Assembly: GCA_030377945.1 (NCBI GenBank)
Contig: JAUCGD010000116.1
Location: forward strand, 1-9,325
Origin: Desulfobacterales bacterium HSG17
Lineage (GTDB): Bacteria; Desulfobacterota; Desulfobacteria; Desulfobacterales; Desulfococcaceae
DNA length: 9,325 nt
Direction of reading: 5' to 3'
A program made the position numbers and the translations under genes. Under the pieces are notes generated by a model. The model was not told where the DNA came from, did no database searches, and worked only from the letters and a program-made list of their open reading frames with translations. Below, piece after piece: positions 1 through 6,189 of this stretch; the stretch's first letter is position 1, and each line of letters starts with the position of its first letter.

Positions 1-295
1 CTTCAACATCATCATCGAGTTCATCAATTTCTTCCAACTCTTCATCTTCGTCAAGCTCAACTTCTTCAACCTCGTCATCAAAATCTTCATCAATTTCTTC
101 TAGTTCATCATCTTCATCTAATTCAATAAAAGCAATCAGTGCTGAAAAATTATGTAAAGGTCTGCACAGTGTTTTAGACAAATGCTGTTGCGAATTTGTC
201 TGAACAATTTGAACTTTCAGCATTTCAGTTTCAATCAGATCTTTTAACCGGGTTTTGACCTCATCTTTTTTATATGCATGTAACAATATTTTCAT
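1..295 (-). CDS. Unrecognised protein with acidic repeat tail (3' end outside window)
   Basis: This open frame starts at the ATG at 295-293 and runs off the left edge after 98 codons with no stop, so the C-terminus is unknown. A weak ribosome-binding site (AATAGG) ends five bases before the ATG. Residues 1-57 (start MKILLHAYKK, then KVQIVQT and SALIAFIEL) read as beta-alpha-beta-alpha-beta. This resembles the first half of a receiver-like fold, but without the usual acidic pair after strand 1; that comparison is inference only. From residue 58 to 98, 30 of 41 residues are Asp or Glu. Within this, a 13-residue unit (ELDEDDELEEIDE, 58-70) recurs at 80-92 with one change, a period of 22 residues. 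I do not recognise the family and assign no function. It lies 78 bp downstream of the hybrid kinase gene on the same strand and may share its transcript. The frame is convincing because the repeat is kept at protein level despite synonymous DNA differences. Confidence 0.72.
   Translation of the reverse strand, partial: MKILLHAYKKDEVKTRLKDLIETEMLKVQIVQTNSQQHLSKTLCRPLHNFSALIAFIELDEDDELEEIDEDFDDEVEEVELDEDEELEEIDELDDDVE
20..124 (-). repeat. Two copies of an acidic 13-codon unit, 66-bp period
   Basis: Copy one is at 124-86 and copy two at 58-20, inside the acidic tail of the partial gene. The protein copies differ at one of 13 residues (Asp to Glu). The DNA copies differ at 8 of 39 bases, and seven of those changes are synonymous. 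This looks like an old duplication held by selection on the protein rather than a fresh microsatellite. More copies may follow beyond the left edge. Confidence 0.7.
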
Positions 296-316
296 TAGTG
301 CCTATTCTCTTTTCTT

Positions 317-337
317 TAACAAATCATCGTTTTGTTA
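317..337. other. Short inverted repeat in the gap before the acidic-tail gene
   Basis: A perfect 7-bp inverted repeat (TAACAAA / TTTGTTA) flanks a 7-base spacer in the 78-bp gap between the kinase stop (374) and the next start (295). It is AT-rich and no T-run follows it on the minus strand, so it is not a convincing terminator. It could be a weak leader hairpin or a regulator site, or chance. I saw no convincing promoter in this gap. Confidence 0.25.
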
Positions 338-373
338 GGGTTGAAACTGAACATCAGCCCAATGTAAAATCCT

Positions 374-2998
374 CTATTTTTCCAGAAGAGCCCTGATTTC
401 AGTGATTAAATCACTGGTTTTAAAAGGTTTCATCAAATATTTATCTGCACCAATTTGACGTGCGATCGTTTCATCCATCTGGTTGCTGAAACCTGAACAG
501 ATGATGACCGGGATTGTTTTATTCAGACTCCTGATAACCTCTATTAAATCTGATCCGGATTTTTCCGGCATTGCCATATCAGTGACCACCAGATCAAATC
601 GATTCGGAGCAGTCTTGAATGTTTCAATTGCCTCAATACCGTCACAAAAAACAACAACCTCATACCCATGTCTTTCTAAAAAATCTTTACATGAAACCCG
701 AATTGCTTCTTCATCATCAACAATCATGATGGTTTCATTGCCATGCAAATCCTGCTTACATTCCAGGTTGGATATGTTTTTTTTTGCCTGCCTTTCAACA
801 ATTGGAAAATAAAGAGAAAATTGCGTGCCTGTTCCAATGGTACTCGACACATTCAGAAAGCCCTCGTGTTCATCTACAATTGCTTGCACGATAGGTATTC
901 CAAGTCCTGTTCCTTGTCCGACTTTCTTTGTCGTAAAATAAGGTTCAAATGCTTTTTCCAGTGTTTCGGCATCCATTCCGCAGCCGGTATCACTGATTTT
1001 CAGCGCGAGATACCTGCCAGGAGGCATTTCCCCGTTTTTTAGAAATTTGGATTCCAATATATGGACATCATCCAGTGATACCGTCAGAGTCCCTCCTGAT
1101 TTTTCCATGGCGTGATACGCATTTGTACAAAGGTTCATGACCACCTGATGGATTTTAATCGGGTCTGCTAATATCAATGATCGAGAAGTCAGTTTATTTT
1201 GGATTTTTATATTCGCAGGTATTGAAGAACGTATCAGTTTGAGGACCTCATTGATTTCCAGATAAATACATAGATAGTTTTTTTTGTATTCTGTCTGCCT
1301 GCTGAATGTTAATATTTGCTGTACCAGTTCAGCTGCTCTTTGTGAGGCTTTCACGATATTTGCGAGGCAGTCAAGGGTTTTATCCTGATTTTTTATATTG
1401 ATTTGAGCCAACTGGCTGTATCCAAACATCCCGGACAGAATATTATTAAAATCATGGGCAATACCGCCTGAAAGCGTTCCAATTGCCTCCATTTTCTGTG
1501 ATTGGTGGAGTTGCTTTTCAATTTCTTTTTGTTTGGTAATATCTCTTTGGATCGAAACAAATGCCGATATTTTGTTTTTTGAATCTGCAATTGGCGTAAT
1601 TGTGGTGTCATGCTGGATTATACTACCATTTTTCTTTCTGTTTTTCAGTATCCCTTTCCAAGGGTTGCCATTAAGTATGGTATCCCATAATTCCTTGTAG
1701 TAAGCTCGATCATGAAAACCACTTTTCAAAACAGACGGTGTCTTTCCGATGACTTCACCTGAAGAATAACCGGTGTTCTGTTCAAAAGAGGAATTGACAT
1801 ATTGAATGATTCCTTTTGGAGAGGTGATAACGACTTCCTCATCTGCCTGCCCAATTACCTCAGCAAACTGCATAAGCTGCTCTTCTCGGGCTTTCTTCTC
1901 GGTAATATCCTCTAAAATCCCATCTATATAGCGAATGTTTCCATTCTTTTCTTCCATAGTACGGGTAGAAATAGAAACCCACGCATTTTGACCGCCAATT
2001 TTTTTCATTCGGCATTTAAAGCCGTTAACTTCTTTTTCTTGGAGTGTCCTGCTGATTAATTTATGCCGGTCTTCCGGATTCTGGTAGAAATCTTCTGAGC
2101 TATGTTGACCGATATCATAATCAGAAGGAATGTTCAGCAAATCTAACAGGAAGCTGTTGTATTCAACAATGTTTCCATCAACACCCAACCTGAAAGACCC
2201 GATCGGAATATTATTATTTAAAGATCGATATTTTTCCTCACTTTTGCGGAGCAGATGCTCTGTTCTCTTATGTTCATCTATCTCTCCTTCAAGTTTCTTG
2301 TTTGATTTAAACAATTCTTTTTGGCGATTTTTAATTTTAATCGACATTTGCTGAAAGCTGTCTAACACATCTTTCAGTTCCCAATAAACGCCTGTTGTCA
2401 CATTAAAGTCATAATTGCCGTCAGCAATGGCTTTAATCCGGGCTGAAAAATCCAACAATGGATTTTGAAGGAAATAATTCGCACAGAAAATGACAGATAG
2501 AACAATTCCGATAATGACCATAGTAATGTTCACAATACCCGCGATGATCCATTTCTTTTGCTGTTGTAGAAAGCCGGTATTTTTCAAGGATAGTTTAAAG
2601 GAGCCAATAACCTGTTTGCGAAAAGTGATATTGTTCTCCTGGCCAGAATATCTCCATTCATCTGGTTTTCCCGCTAAAAAAATTTGATTTTCTTTGGCAT
2701 CTTTTATAGATAAAAAAGATATACTGTCAATCTTCATCATCATCTGCCCTATTTTTTTTATTGCCATGGAATCATAGTTCCATAACGGTAGTTGAAGGGT
2801 GTCAGCCAGAAAAGTAATATGCTGAACCCGCTCCTGATCGATTTCTCTCTGATTGTTTTTGAATTTAACGGTAAGAAAAAGTGATAGTGAGACGATAGAG
2901 ATCAACAAGACAGCCAGAACAATAACCACTATCATTTTTCTGGCTAAAGAGTTTTCCCTTAATACTTTTATATACTTTGTTTTATGAACGTATCTCAT
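374..2998 (-). CDS. Membrane hybrid histidine kinase (periplasmic sensor-HAMP-PAS-PAS-HisKA-HATPase-REC)
   Basis: This 874-residue hybrid sensor kinase should autophosphorylate on a histidine and pass phosphate to its own receiver or a partner. Membrane helices lie near residues 22-44 and 150-175, enclosing a periplasmic loop of about 105 residues. The loop contains LPLWNYD and resembles short CHASE-type sensor domains (uncertain). A HAMP linker follows (about 175-228), then PAS domains at about 255-370 and 375-490, each ending in a DIT linker. HisKA has H515 in GGIAHDFNNIL. The ATPase domain has the N-box around N622/N626, DTGCG at 670-674, FEPYFTT from 684 and the G2 box GQGTGLG. The C-terminal receiver keeps D761/D762, phosphoacceptor D807, S835 and K857. 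All catalytic residues are present, so it should be active. It starts 5 nt after the solute-binding protein stop, with AGGA inside that gene's last codons, which indicates translational coupling. No cognate output regulator or HPt protein is visible nearby; the ligand is unknown. Confidence 0.95.
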   Translation of the reverse strand: MRYVHKTKYIKVLRENSLARKMIVVIVLAVLLISIVSLSLFLTVKFKNNQREIDQERVQHITFLADTLQLPLWNYDSMAIKKIGQMMMKIDSISFLSIKDAKENQIFLAGKPDEWRYSGQENNITFRKQVIGSFKLSLKNTGFLQQQKKWIIAGIVNITMVIIGIVLSVIFCANYFLQNPLLDFSARIKAIADGNYDFNVTTGVYWELKDVLDSFQQMSIKIKNRQKELFKSNKKLEGEIDEHKRTEHLLRKSEEKYRSLNNNIPIGSFRLGVDGNIVEYNSFLLDLLNIPSDYDIGQHSSEDFYQNPEDRHKLISRTLQEKEVNGFKCRMKKIGGQNAWVSISTRTMEEKNGNIRYIDGILEDITEKKAREEQLMQFAEVIGQADEEVVITSPKGIIQYVNSSFEQNTGYSSGEVIGKTPSVLKSGFHDRAYYKELWDTILNGNPWKGILKNRKKNGSIIQHDTTITPIADSKNKISAFVSIQRDITKQKEIEKQLHQSQKMEAIGTLSGGIAHDFNNILSGMFGYSQLAQINIKNQDKTLDCLANIVKASQRAAELVQQILTFSRQTEYKKNYLCIYLEINEVLKLIRSSIPANIKIQNKLTSRSLILADPIKIHQVVMNLCTNAYHAMEKSGGTLTVSLDDVHILESKFLKNGEMPPGRYLALKISDTGCGMDAETLEKAFEPYFTTKKVGQGTGLGIPIVQAIVDEHEGFLNVSSTIGTGTQFSLYFPIVERQAKKNISNLECKQDLHGNETIMIVDDEEAIRVSCKDFLERHGYEVVVFCDGIEAIETFKTAPNRFDLVVTDMAMPEKSGSDLIEVIRSLNKTIPVIICSGFSNQMDETIARQIGADKYLMKPFKTSDLITEIRALLEK

Positions 2999-3003
2999 AA
3001 TTG

Positions 3004-3015
3004 TTATTTCCTGTC
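3004..3015 (-). promoter_or_regulatory. Ribosome-binding site overlapping the end of the binding-protein gene
   Basis: On the minus strand the sequence reads GACAGGAAATAACAATTATG. AGGA lies in the penultimate and last codons (AGG AAA) of the binding-protein gene, TAA is its stop, and the kinase ATG follows five bases later. Ribosomes finishing the first gene would sit on the start signal of the second. This supports coupled expression and fixes the kinase start at 2998. Confidence 0.75.
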
Positions 3016-3792
3016 TTTTAAACCATATTTTGAAAGAATTTTTTTGAATTCACCTGTTTCCTTGAGATTCACTATTCCCTGGCTCAATATTTTTGCATAT
3101 GTTTTTGACTTTGGTAATTTTGGAGAAAAAGCGATATAAATTGATGACGATTCCGTAGTATACCCTGCTAAAACAATCTGATCGAGAACATTCATTTGTC
3201 GGGCAACATTTAAAATAACATTCTCATTGTCAACAACGGTGTCGATTCGTCCGTCGATTAGTTTTAGAATATTTCTTTCAAGCGGATTTTCGCCCGTCAT
3301 AATTTGAACTCTGTCTAAATTGTTCTGATGGATATGGATATAATCAAGGAGCCACTGAATGTATGCATACCCTTCAATCACACCGATAGAACGATGTTTA
3401 ATATCGTTTTTTTGAATAAATTGCCAAGAGGAGCCTTTTTTAACATAAAAAGCATCATAAAATTTAAACAACTCTTCTGAAGGGAATATAAAGTCTGACG
3501 CCTCAGCTTTAGTCGCTCCAATAATACCACTATAAAGCCCTTTCCGTGTCATCTCAACCGCACGTTTCCAGGGTAGAATTTCGTAGACAATATGGATGCC
3601 ATTCTTTTCAAACACAGTTCTTGCCACATCCACTATAAAACCTTCATTATTGGAATCAGGAACTCCGTTAAACGGTGGCCATTCATCCGCTACGAGTGAT
3701 ATTGTCTCTGCCTGCACTGCAGAAATGAAGAATGGTATGATAATGAGAACTATCAGGCATGCTTTTTTTATTGATTTAAACATATTCGTCAT
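3004..3792 (-). CDS. Secreted solute-binding protein, family 3 (SBP_bac_3-like)
   Basis: From the ATG at 3792 this is 262 residues; an equally plausible ATG at 3783 gives 259. The frame stays open to 3942, but that extension lies inside the upstream PAS gene and has no signal peptide at its start. Counting from 3783, residues 1-25 form a Sec signal peptide (basic MFKSIKK, hydrophobic core, AVQA before the likely cleavage). The mature part follows the family-3 binding-protein pattern: VADEWPPFNG near 31-40, a segment like GFIVDVARTVFEKNGI, PWKRAVEM at 71-78, GIIGATKAE at 87-94, and GRIDTVVDN in the second lobe. Such proteins bind small polar solutes such as amino acids in the periplasm. No permease or ATPase gene lies nearby. 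The tight coupling to a membrane hybrid kinase suggests ligand presentation to that kinase rather than uptake (inference). There is no good Shine-Dalgarno; an A8 run precedes the 3792 start. The ligand cannot be read from the sequence. Confidence 0.88.
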   Translation of the reverse strand: MTNMFKSIKKACLIVLIIIPFFISAVQAETISLVADEWPPFNGVPDSNNEGFIVDVARTVFEKNGIHIVYEILPWKRAVEMTRKGLYSGIIGATKAEASDFIFPSEELFKFYDAFYVKKGSSWQFIQKNDIKHRSIGVIEGYAYIQWLLDYIHIHQNNLDRVQIMTGENPLERNILKLIDGRIDTVVDNENVILNVARQMNVLDQIVLAGYTTESSSIYIAFSPKLPKSKTYAKILSQGIVNLKETGEFKKILSKYGLKDRK

Positions 3793-3832
3793 CTTTTTTT
3801 TACAGGTGAATCTTTTAGCTATTGAAGCTGGA

Positions 3833-4474
3833 TCAGAATTTGGAAAATATTTCACTACAATCCCCGCAGATCGTATGTGTGAAATCTGCATCGGTGTGCT
3901 CGCGGACATAAGCTTCAAGGGGCCACCATTTCTCATTATCATCTCGTATTCTTTTGCAGGCGCTGCAGATTGGTAAAAGGCCGGTAAGAATCTTGTTTTC
4001 TTTCAAAAGCCTTTCGTTTTCGGCAACCATTTTCCCAAGCCTGATAATTGTATCTTCCTTTTCCTGTTCAGCTTTTTTGCGCTCTGAAATATCTTTTGAT
4101 ACGCCAATCAGTTTCAATACACCTTCAGACGTTTCAAAAAATCTTGCCTTTATTTCCACCCAGTATAAACGGCCGGTTTCATGAATCATTTCCATTTCAA
4201 TGGCACGAACTTTTTTTTGGGATGATTTAAAATTCGAAATTTCTTCAGCTAAATCTTTAATTGCAGCTCTAAAAGTATCTTGGGACATCGTTTTCTGAAC
4301 AGACTGGCCGATATATTCTTCAGCACTGTATCCACTTATACTTCTGATTGACTCACTTATATATTCAAACGTAAGCGTATGTATGTCTACAGACCAGACC
4401 GCGTCTGCCAGATCTCTGGAGAGAACAGCGTGTATTGTTTCTAATTCAATTGCTTTATTGACCCCTGTGTTCAT
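3833..4474 (-). CDS. Cytoplasmic PAS protein with C-terminal CxxC-CxxC tail
   Basis: The start is the ATG at 4474, with AAGGAG ten bases upstream, giving 213 residues. The frame extends to 4531, but that ATG sits in a hairpin and lacks a ribosome-binding site. Residues about 20-130 form one PAS domain: WSVDIHTLTFEYIS early, YSAEEYIGQSV in the middle, YWVEIKARF in the strands, and the exit linker GVSKDISERKKAEQ. A coiled coil follows (about 130-165). The tail LLPICSACKRIRDDNEKW continues to a second CxxC: C170/C173 and C203/C206, with H200 nearby. This tail is a recurrent ending of PAS and receiver proteins in Desulfobacterota; four cysteines in two pairs suggest zinc binding or a redox site (inference). 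There is no kinase, cyclase or DNA-binding domain and no membrane segment, so it is a signalling adaptor or sensor of unknown output. It is the first gene after the predicted sigma-54 promoter, 40 bp ahead of the binding-protein gene. Confidence 0.88.
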   Translation of the reverse strand: MNTGVNKAIELETIHAVLSRDLADAVWSVDIHTLTFEYISESIRSISGYSAEEYIGQSVQKTMSQDTFRAAIKDLAEEISNFKSSQKKVRAIEMEMIHETGRLYWVEIKARFFETSEGVLKLIGVSKDISERKKAEQEKEDTIIRLGKMVAENERLLKENKILTGLLPICSACKRIRDDNEKWWPLEAYVREHTDADFTHTICGDCSEIFSKF

Positions 4475-4484
4475 AAAATTGAAT

Positions 4485-4490
4485 CTCCTT
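4485..4490 (-). promoter_or_regulatory. Shine-Dalgarno AAGGAG deciding the PAS protein start
   Basis: AAGGAG on the minus strand lies ten bases before the ATG at 4474. It is the strongest ribosome-binding site in the second module and is the reason the longer frame beginning at 4531 is rejected. The spacing is slightly longer than the usual five to nine bases. Confidence 0.75.
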
Positions 4491-4507
4491 AAATATTTTT
4501 TAAACCC

Positions 4508-4533
4508 TGATAAACCGCAAGGCGGTTTCATCA
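4508..4533 (-). other. GC-rich hairpin in the leader of the PAS gene
   Basis: AAACCGC and GCGGTTT form a perfect 7-bp stem around a 3-base loop (CTT on the minus strand). Four more pairs (TGAT/ATCA) extend it across a single bulged base. It lies in the predicted 5' leader, about 18 nt before the Shine-Dalgarno sequence. On the minus strand it is followed by ATCAGGGTTTAAAAAA rather than an immediate T-run, so it is not a typical terminator. It could stabilise the mRNA 5' end, act as an attenuator, or be weakly bidirectional, since the plus strand has T-tracts a few bases further on. Confidence 0.55.
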
Positions 4534-4588
4534 GATATTTTTAATTTTTTTAATGATTCATAACCATACTATCTGAAAATACGTAATT

Positions 4589-4604
4589 TGCAGGAAATAT
4601 GCCA
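4589..4604 (-). promoter_or_regulatory. Candidate sigma-54 (-24/-12) promoter of the second module
   Basis: The minus strand reads TGGCATATTTCCTGCA. Compared with the consensus TGGCACGNNNNTTGCA it matches TGGCA at -24 and TGCA at -12, with the exact 12-base GG-to-GC spacing. It differs at the C and G after TGGCA and at the first T of TTGC. The invariant GG (4603-4602) and GC (4591-4590) are present. The predicted transcript starts near 4578 and would have a leader of about 104 nt before the PAS protein ATG. The gene just upstream encodes a sigma-54 activator, which makes the match more credible than the sequence alone. Confidence 0.62.
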
Positions 4605-4685
4605 ATTTAAAATTTTTTAATTTTAATAACAAAAACAATATGTTATATTTTTTGGCTCTAATTTGAATAAAAAAAATCATCAGAA

Positions 4686-4726
4686 TTCTTGTAAACAAGA
4701 AAGAAGATTATTCCAGTTTATAAGAA
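4686..4726. promoter_or_regulatory. Candidate enhancer sites for the NtrC-type activator
   Basis: A perfect 7-2-7 palindrome (TTCTTGT-AA-ACAAGAA) lies at 4686-4701. A degenerate relative with the same TTC-N10-GAA frame lies at 4711-4726, with centres 25 bp apart. The centres are about 115 and 140 bp upstream of the predicted sigma-54 start, a typical distance for enhancer-binding activators. A third half-site, TATAAGAAT, is repeated at 4719-4727 and 4751-4759. Binding by the adjacent regulator is inferred. Alternatively, the palindrome could be the stem of a weak terminator for the regulator gene, because a T8 run begins about 10 bases downstream on the minus strand. Confidence 0.45.
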
Positions 4727-4765
4727 TGCCCAATGGAAAAGAGCTGATGGTATAAGAATATTGTT

Positions 4766-6172
4766 TTATTGGTTGGAACTGAATCCGGGAAGATTATGTT
4801 TGCTCAGCAATGCATATAGTCTGGCCTGGGAGATGCCTGATAAATGGCGGGCTGCATTTCTGTCACCGCCTGCTTTTTCCAGAAGGCGTTTGAGATATTC
4901 CCTATCAAGCTGTTTCCGGCACTCATTCAGCGAAGGAAATTCCCCATCATCGTTCAGCACCTTCTCGATCATTGGCTGGGTATCCTCCTGCACAGGTGTC
5001 TCAAACGTTAAATTTGAAATCCTGTAATCCGATGGGAGATGTTTTGATACCAGAGTCGGATCATTCCCAGCCGAAGCAAGGGCATAGTCTAAAACATTTA
5101 GAAGTTCTCTGATGTTTCCAGGCCAACTGTTTGACGACAGCGTTTCAAGGAATTCCTTGGATATGGCCTTGGCTTCAAGTTTATATCTGTTTGACAGTTC
5201 ATGAATCTTTTTTAAAACAATGTCTTCAATATCTTTTCCCCTGTCACGCAGTGGTGGCAGATGAATTTCCATGGCCCGTATCCGATAAAGGAAGTCTTCC
5301 CTGAACTGTTTTTCTTTGATCATTTGATCCAGAGAAAGATTAGTCGCAGAAATAAGGCGGATATCCACTTTAATCTCTTTTTTTCCGCCGATGGGTCGAA
5401 CAACCCTTTCCTGGAGTGTTCTCAAAAGAGCCTTTTGCATCGACAAAGGCAGATCACCAACCTCGTCTAACATCAAGGTACCACCGTCCGCCTGTACGAT
5501 AAGACCTTCCTGTTTATGAGTAGCGCCTGTGAAGGCGCCTTTCTCATGCCCGAAAAGGGTACTTTCAATCAATGTCTCGGTAAGAGACCCGCAGTCTACA
5601 GGAACAAATGGCTTTGAAGCCCGCTTGCTGTTTTCATGAATCGCCCTGGCAAACAATTCTTTGCCGGTGCCGGTTTCACCGGTGACAAGGACACTGGCAT
5701 CAGTTGAGGCAGCCTTGCCTACTTCATCCAGGCATTGCTGGAGTGCAGAGGATTCTCCAATTATCCTGGCCCGTTTCAATGGGATTACTTTTGCGGAAGC
5801 TAACTTTTCCTTTCGATACTGCAACGCCCTTTGAATCGGAAGAGAGACGTCATCAAGACGAAATGGTTTCTGTACAAAATCCCATGCCCCGTTTTTAAAT
5901 GCGATTTCAGCTCCCCGAACATCGCCGGTTCCGGTAATGATAATTATTTCAGGGGAAGATGGCAAGTTAACAAGATCCGGCATGATGTCCAAGCCGTTGC
6001 CATCAGGCAATTCAAGATCGAGCAGGATAATATCAAAATTATTTTCGTTGCTTAATATTTTTGCTTCCTTGATTCTTTTTGCAGTAACGGTTTCACAACC
6101 CATTTTTTCAAGAATGGTTTCAAAAAACATACAGATTTTGGGGTCATCATCGACAATCAGTATATGAATCAT
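4766..6172 (-). CDS. NtrC-family sigma-54-dependent response regulator (REC-AAA+-Fis HTH)
   Basis: This 468-residue, full-length enhancer-binding response regulator should activate sigma-54 RNA polymerase when phosphorylated. The receiver (1-120) keeps the acidic pair D8/D9, phosphoacceptor D52 in LLDLELPDG, T80 and K102. The AAA+ domain (about 137-365) has Walker A GETGTGKE (165-172), the sigma-54-contacting loop GAFTGA (212-217), Walker B LMLDE ending at D236/E237, arginine-finger region FREDFLYRI (R291, R297) and sensor II SWPGNIREL with R355. The C-terminal Fis-type helix-turn-helix is about 423-461 (GGDRNAARHLSGISQARLY). No critical residue is missing. It begins 14 nt after the upstream hybrid kinase gene, with GAGGA before its ATG, so the two form a cognate operon pair. 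The likely target is the sigma-54 promoter just downstream (4604-4589). The exact family name cannot be assigned from sequence alone. Confidence 0.96.
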   Translation of the reverse strand: MIHILIVDDDPKICMFFETILEKMGCETVTAKRIKEAKILSNENNFDIILLDLELPDGNGLDIMPDLVNLPSSPEIIIITGTGDVRGAEIAFKNGAWDFVQKPFRLDDVSLPIQRALQYRKEKLASAKVIPLKRARIIGESSALQQCLDEVGKAASTDASVLVTGETGTGKELFARAIHENSKRASKPFVPVDCGSLTETLIESTLFGHEKGAFTGATHKQEGLIVQADGGTLMLDEVGDLPLSMQKALLRTLQERVVRPIGGKKEIKVDIRLISATNLSLDQMIKEKQFREDFLYRIRAMEIHLPPLRDRGKDIEDIVLKKIHELSNRYKLEAKAISKEFLETLSSNSWPGNIRELLNVLDYALASAGNDPTLVSKHLPSDYRISNLTFETPVQEDTQPMIEKVLNDDGEFPSLNECRKQLDREYLKRLLEKAGGDRNAARHLSGISQARLYALLSKHNLPGFSSNQ

Positions 6173-6189
6173 AATATCCTCTGCTATTA
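6173..6189 (-). promoter_or_regulatory. Tandem stop and ribosome-binding site at the kinase-regulator junction
   Basis: The kinase gene ends with two consecutive in-frame stops (TAA TAG, 6189-6184). GAGGA follows and the regulator ATG begins at 6172. No terminator fits into the 14-nt gap, so both genes are co-transcribed. Confidence 0.7.

Larger units (their letters stand above)
4475..4765. other. 291-bp AT-rich intergenic control region
   Basis: This is the only long non-coding stretch in the window. It separates the NtrC-type regulator gene from the second module. In minus-strand order it holds a TATAAGAAT direct repeat, two TTC-N10-GAA sites, a T8 tract (4676-4669), an all-AT inverted repeat (4626-4607), a sigma-54 promoter candidate (4604-4589), a GC-rich hairpin (4533-4508) and the AAGGAG ribosome-binding site. 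The AT-rich part between the palindromes and the promoter would suit DNA looping or IHF bending, but I did not find a good IHF consensus match. No small ORF or RNA gene was recognised. Confidence 0.7.

Noticed and set aside
1..124. Repetitive GAA/GAT-rich tract considered as a CRISPR or microsatellite
   Set aside because: The repeats are codon-phased, differ mainly by synonymous changes and have no unique spacers, so it is a protein repeat in an open frame.
1393..1611. Minus-strand 72-codon frame overlapping the second hybrid kinase
   Set aside because: It lies wholly inside the kinase gene in another frame and has no domain or ribosome-binding site of note.
374..2998. Possibility that the second kinase is a recent tandem duplicate of the first
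   Set aside because: The kinase cores share common motifs, but many linker and receiver residues differ and the input domains are unrelated, so the sequence does not support a recent duplication.
3793..3942. N-terminal extension of the solute-binding protein frame up to 3942
   Set aside because: It lies mostly inside the PAS gene in another frame and would place the signal peptide more than 50 residues into the protein. Starts at 3792 or 3783 give a normal secreted protein.
3596..3976. Plus-strand open frame of 126 codons, the longest on that strand
   Set aside because: It is antisense to the binding-protein and PAS genes, has no recognisable domain, and crosses two well-supported genes. 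The other plus-strand frames are likewise antisense shadows.
4475..4531. N-terminal extension of the PAS protein (MKPPCGLSG...)
   Set aside because: Its ATG sits in the leader hairpin and has no ribosome-binding site, while AAGGAG lies at a usable distance from the ATG at 4474.
4607..4626. Perfect 8-bp inverted repeat TTAAAATT-TTTT-AATTTTAA considered as a terminator
   Set aside because: It has only A-T pairs, so the RNA hairpin would be weak. It sits directly upstream of the -24 element and is better explained as AT-rich promoter-flanking DNA.
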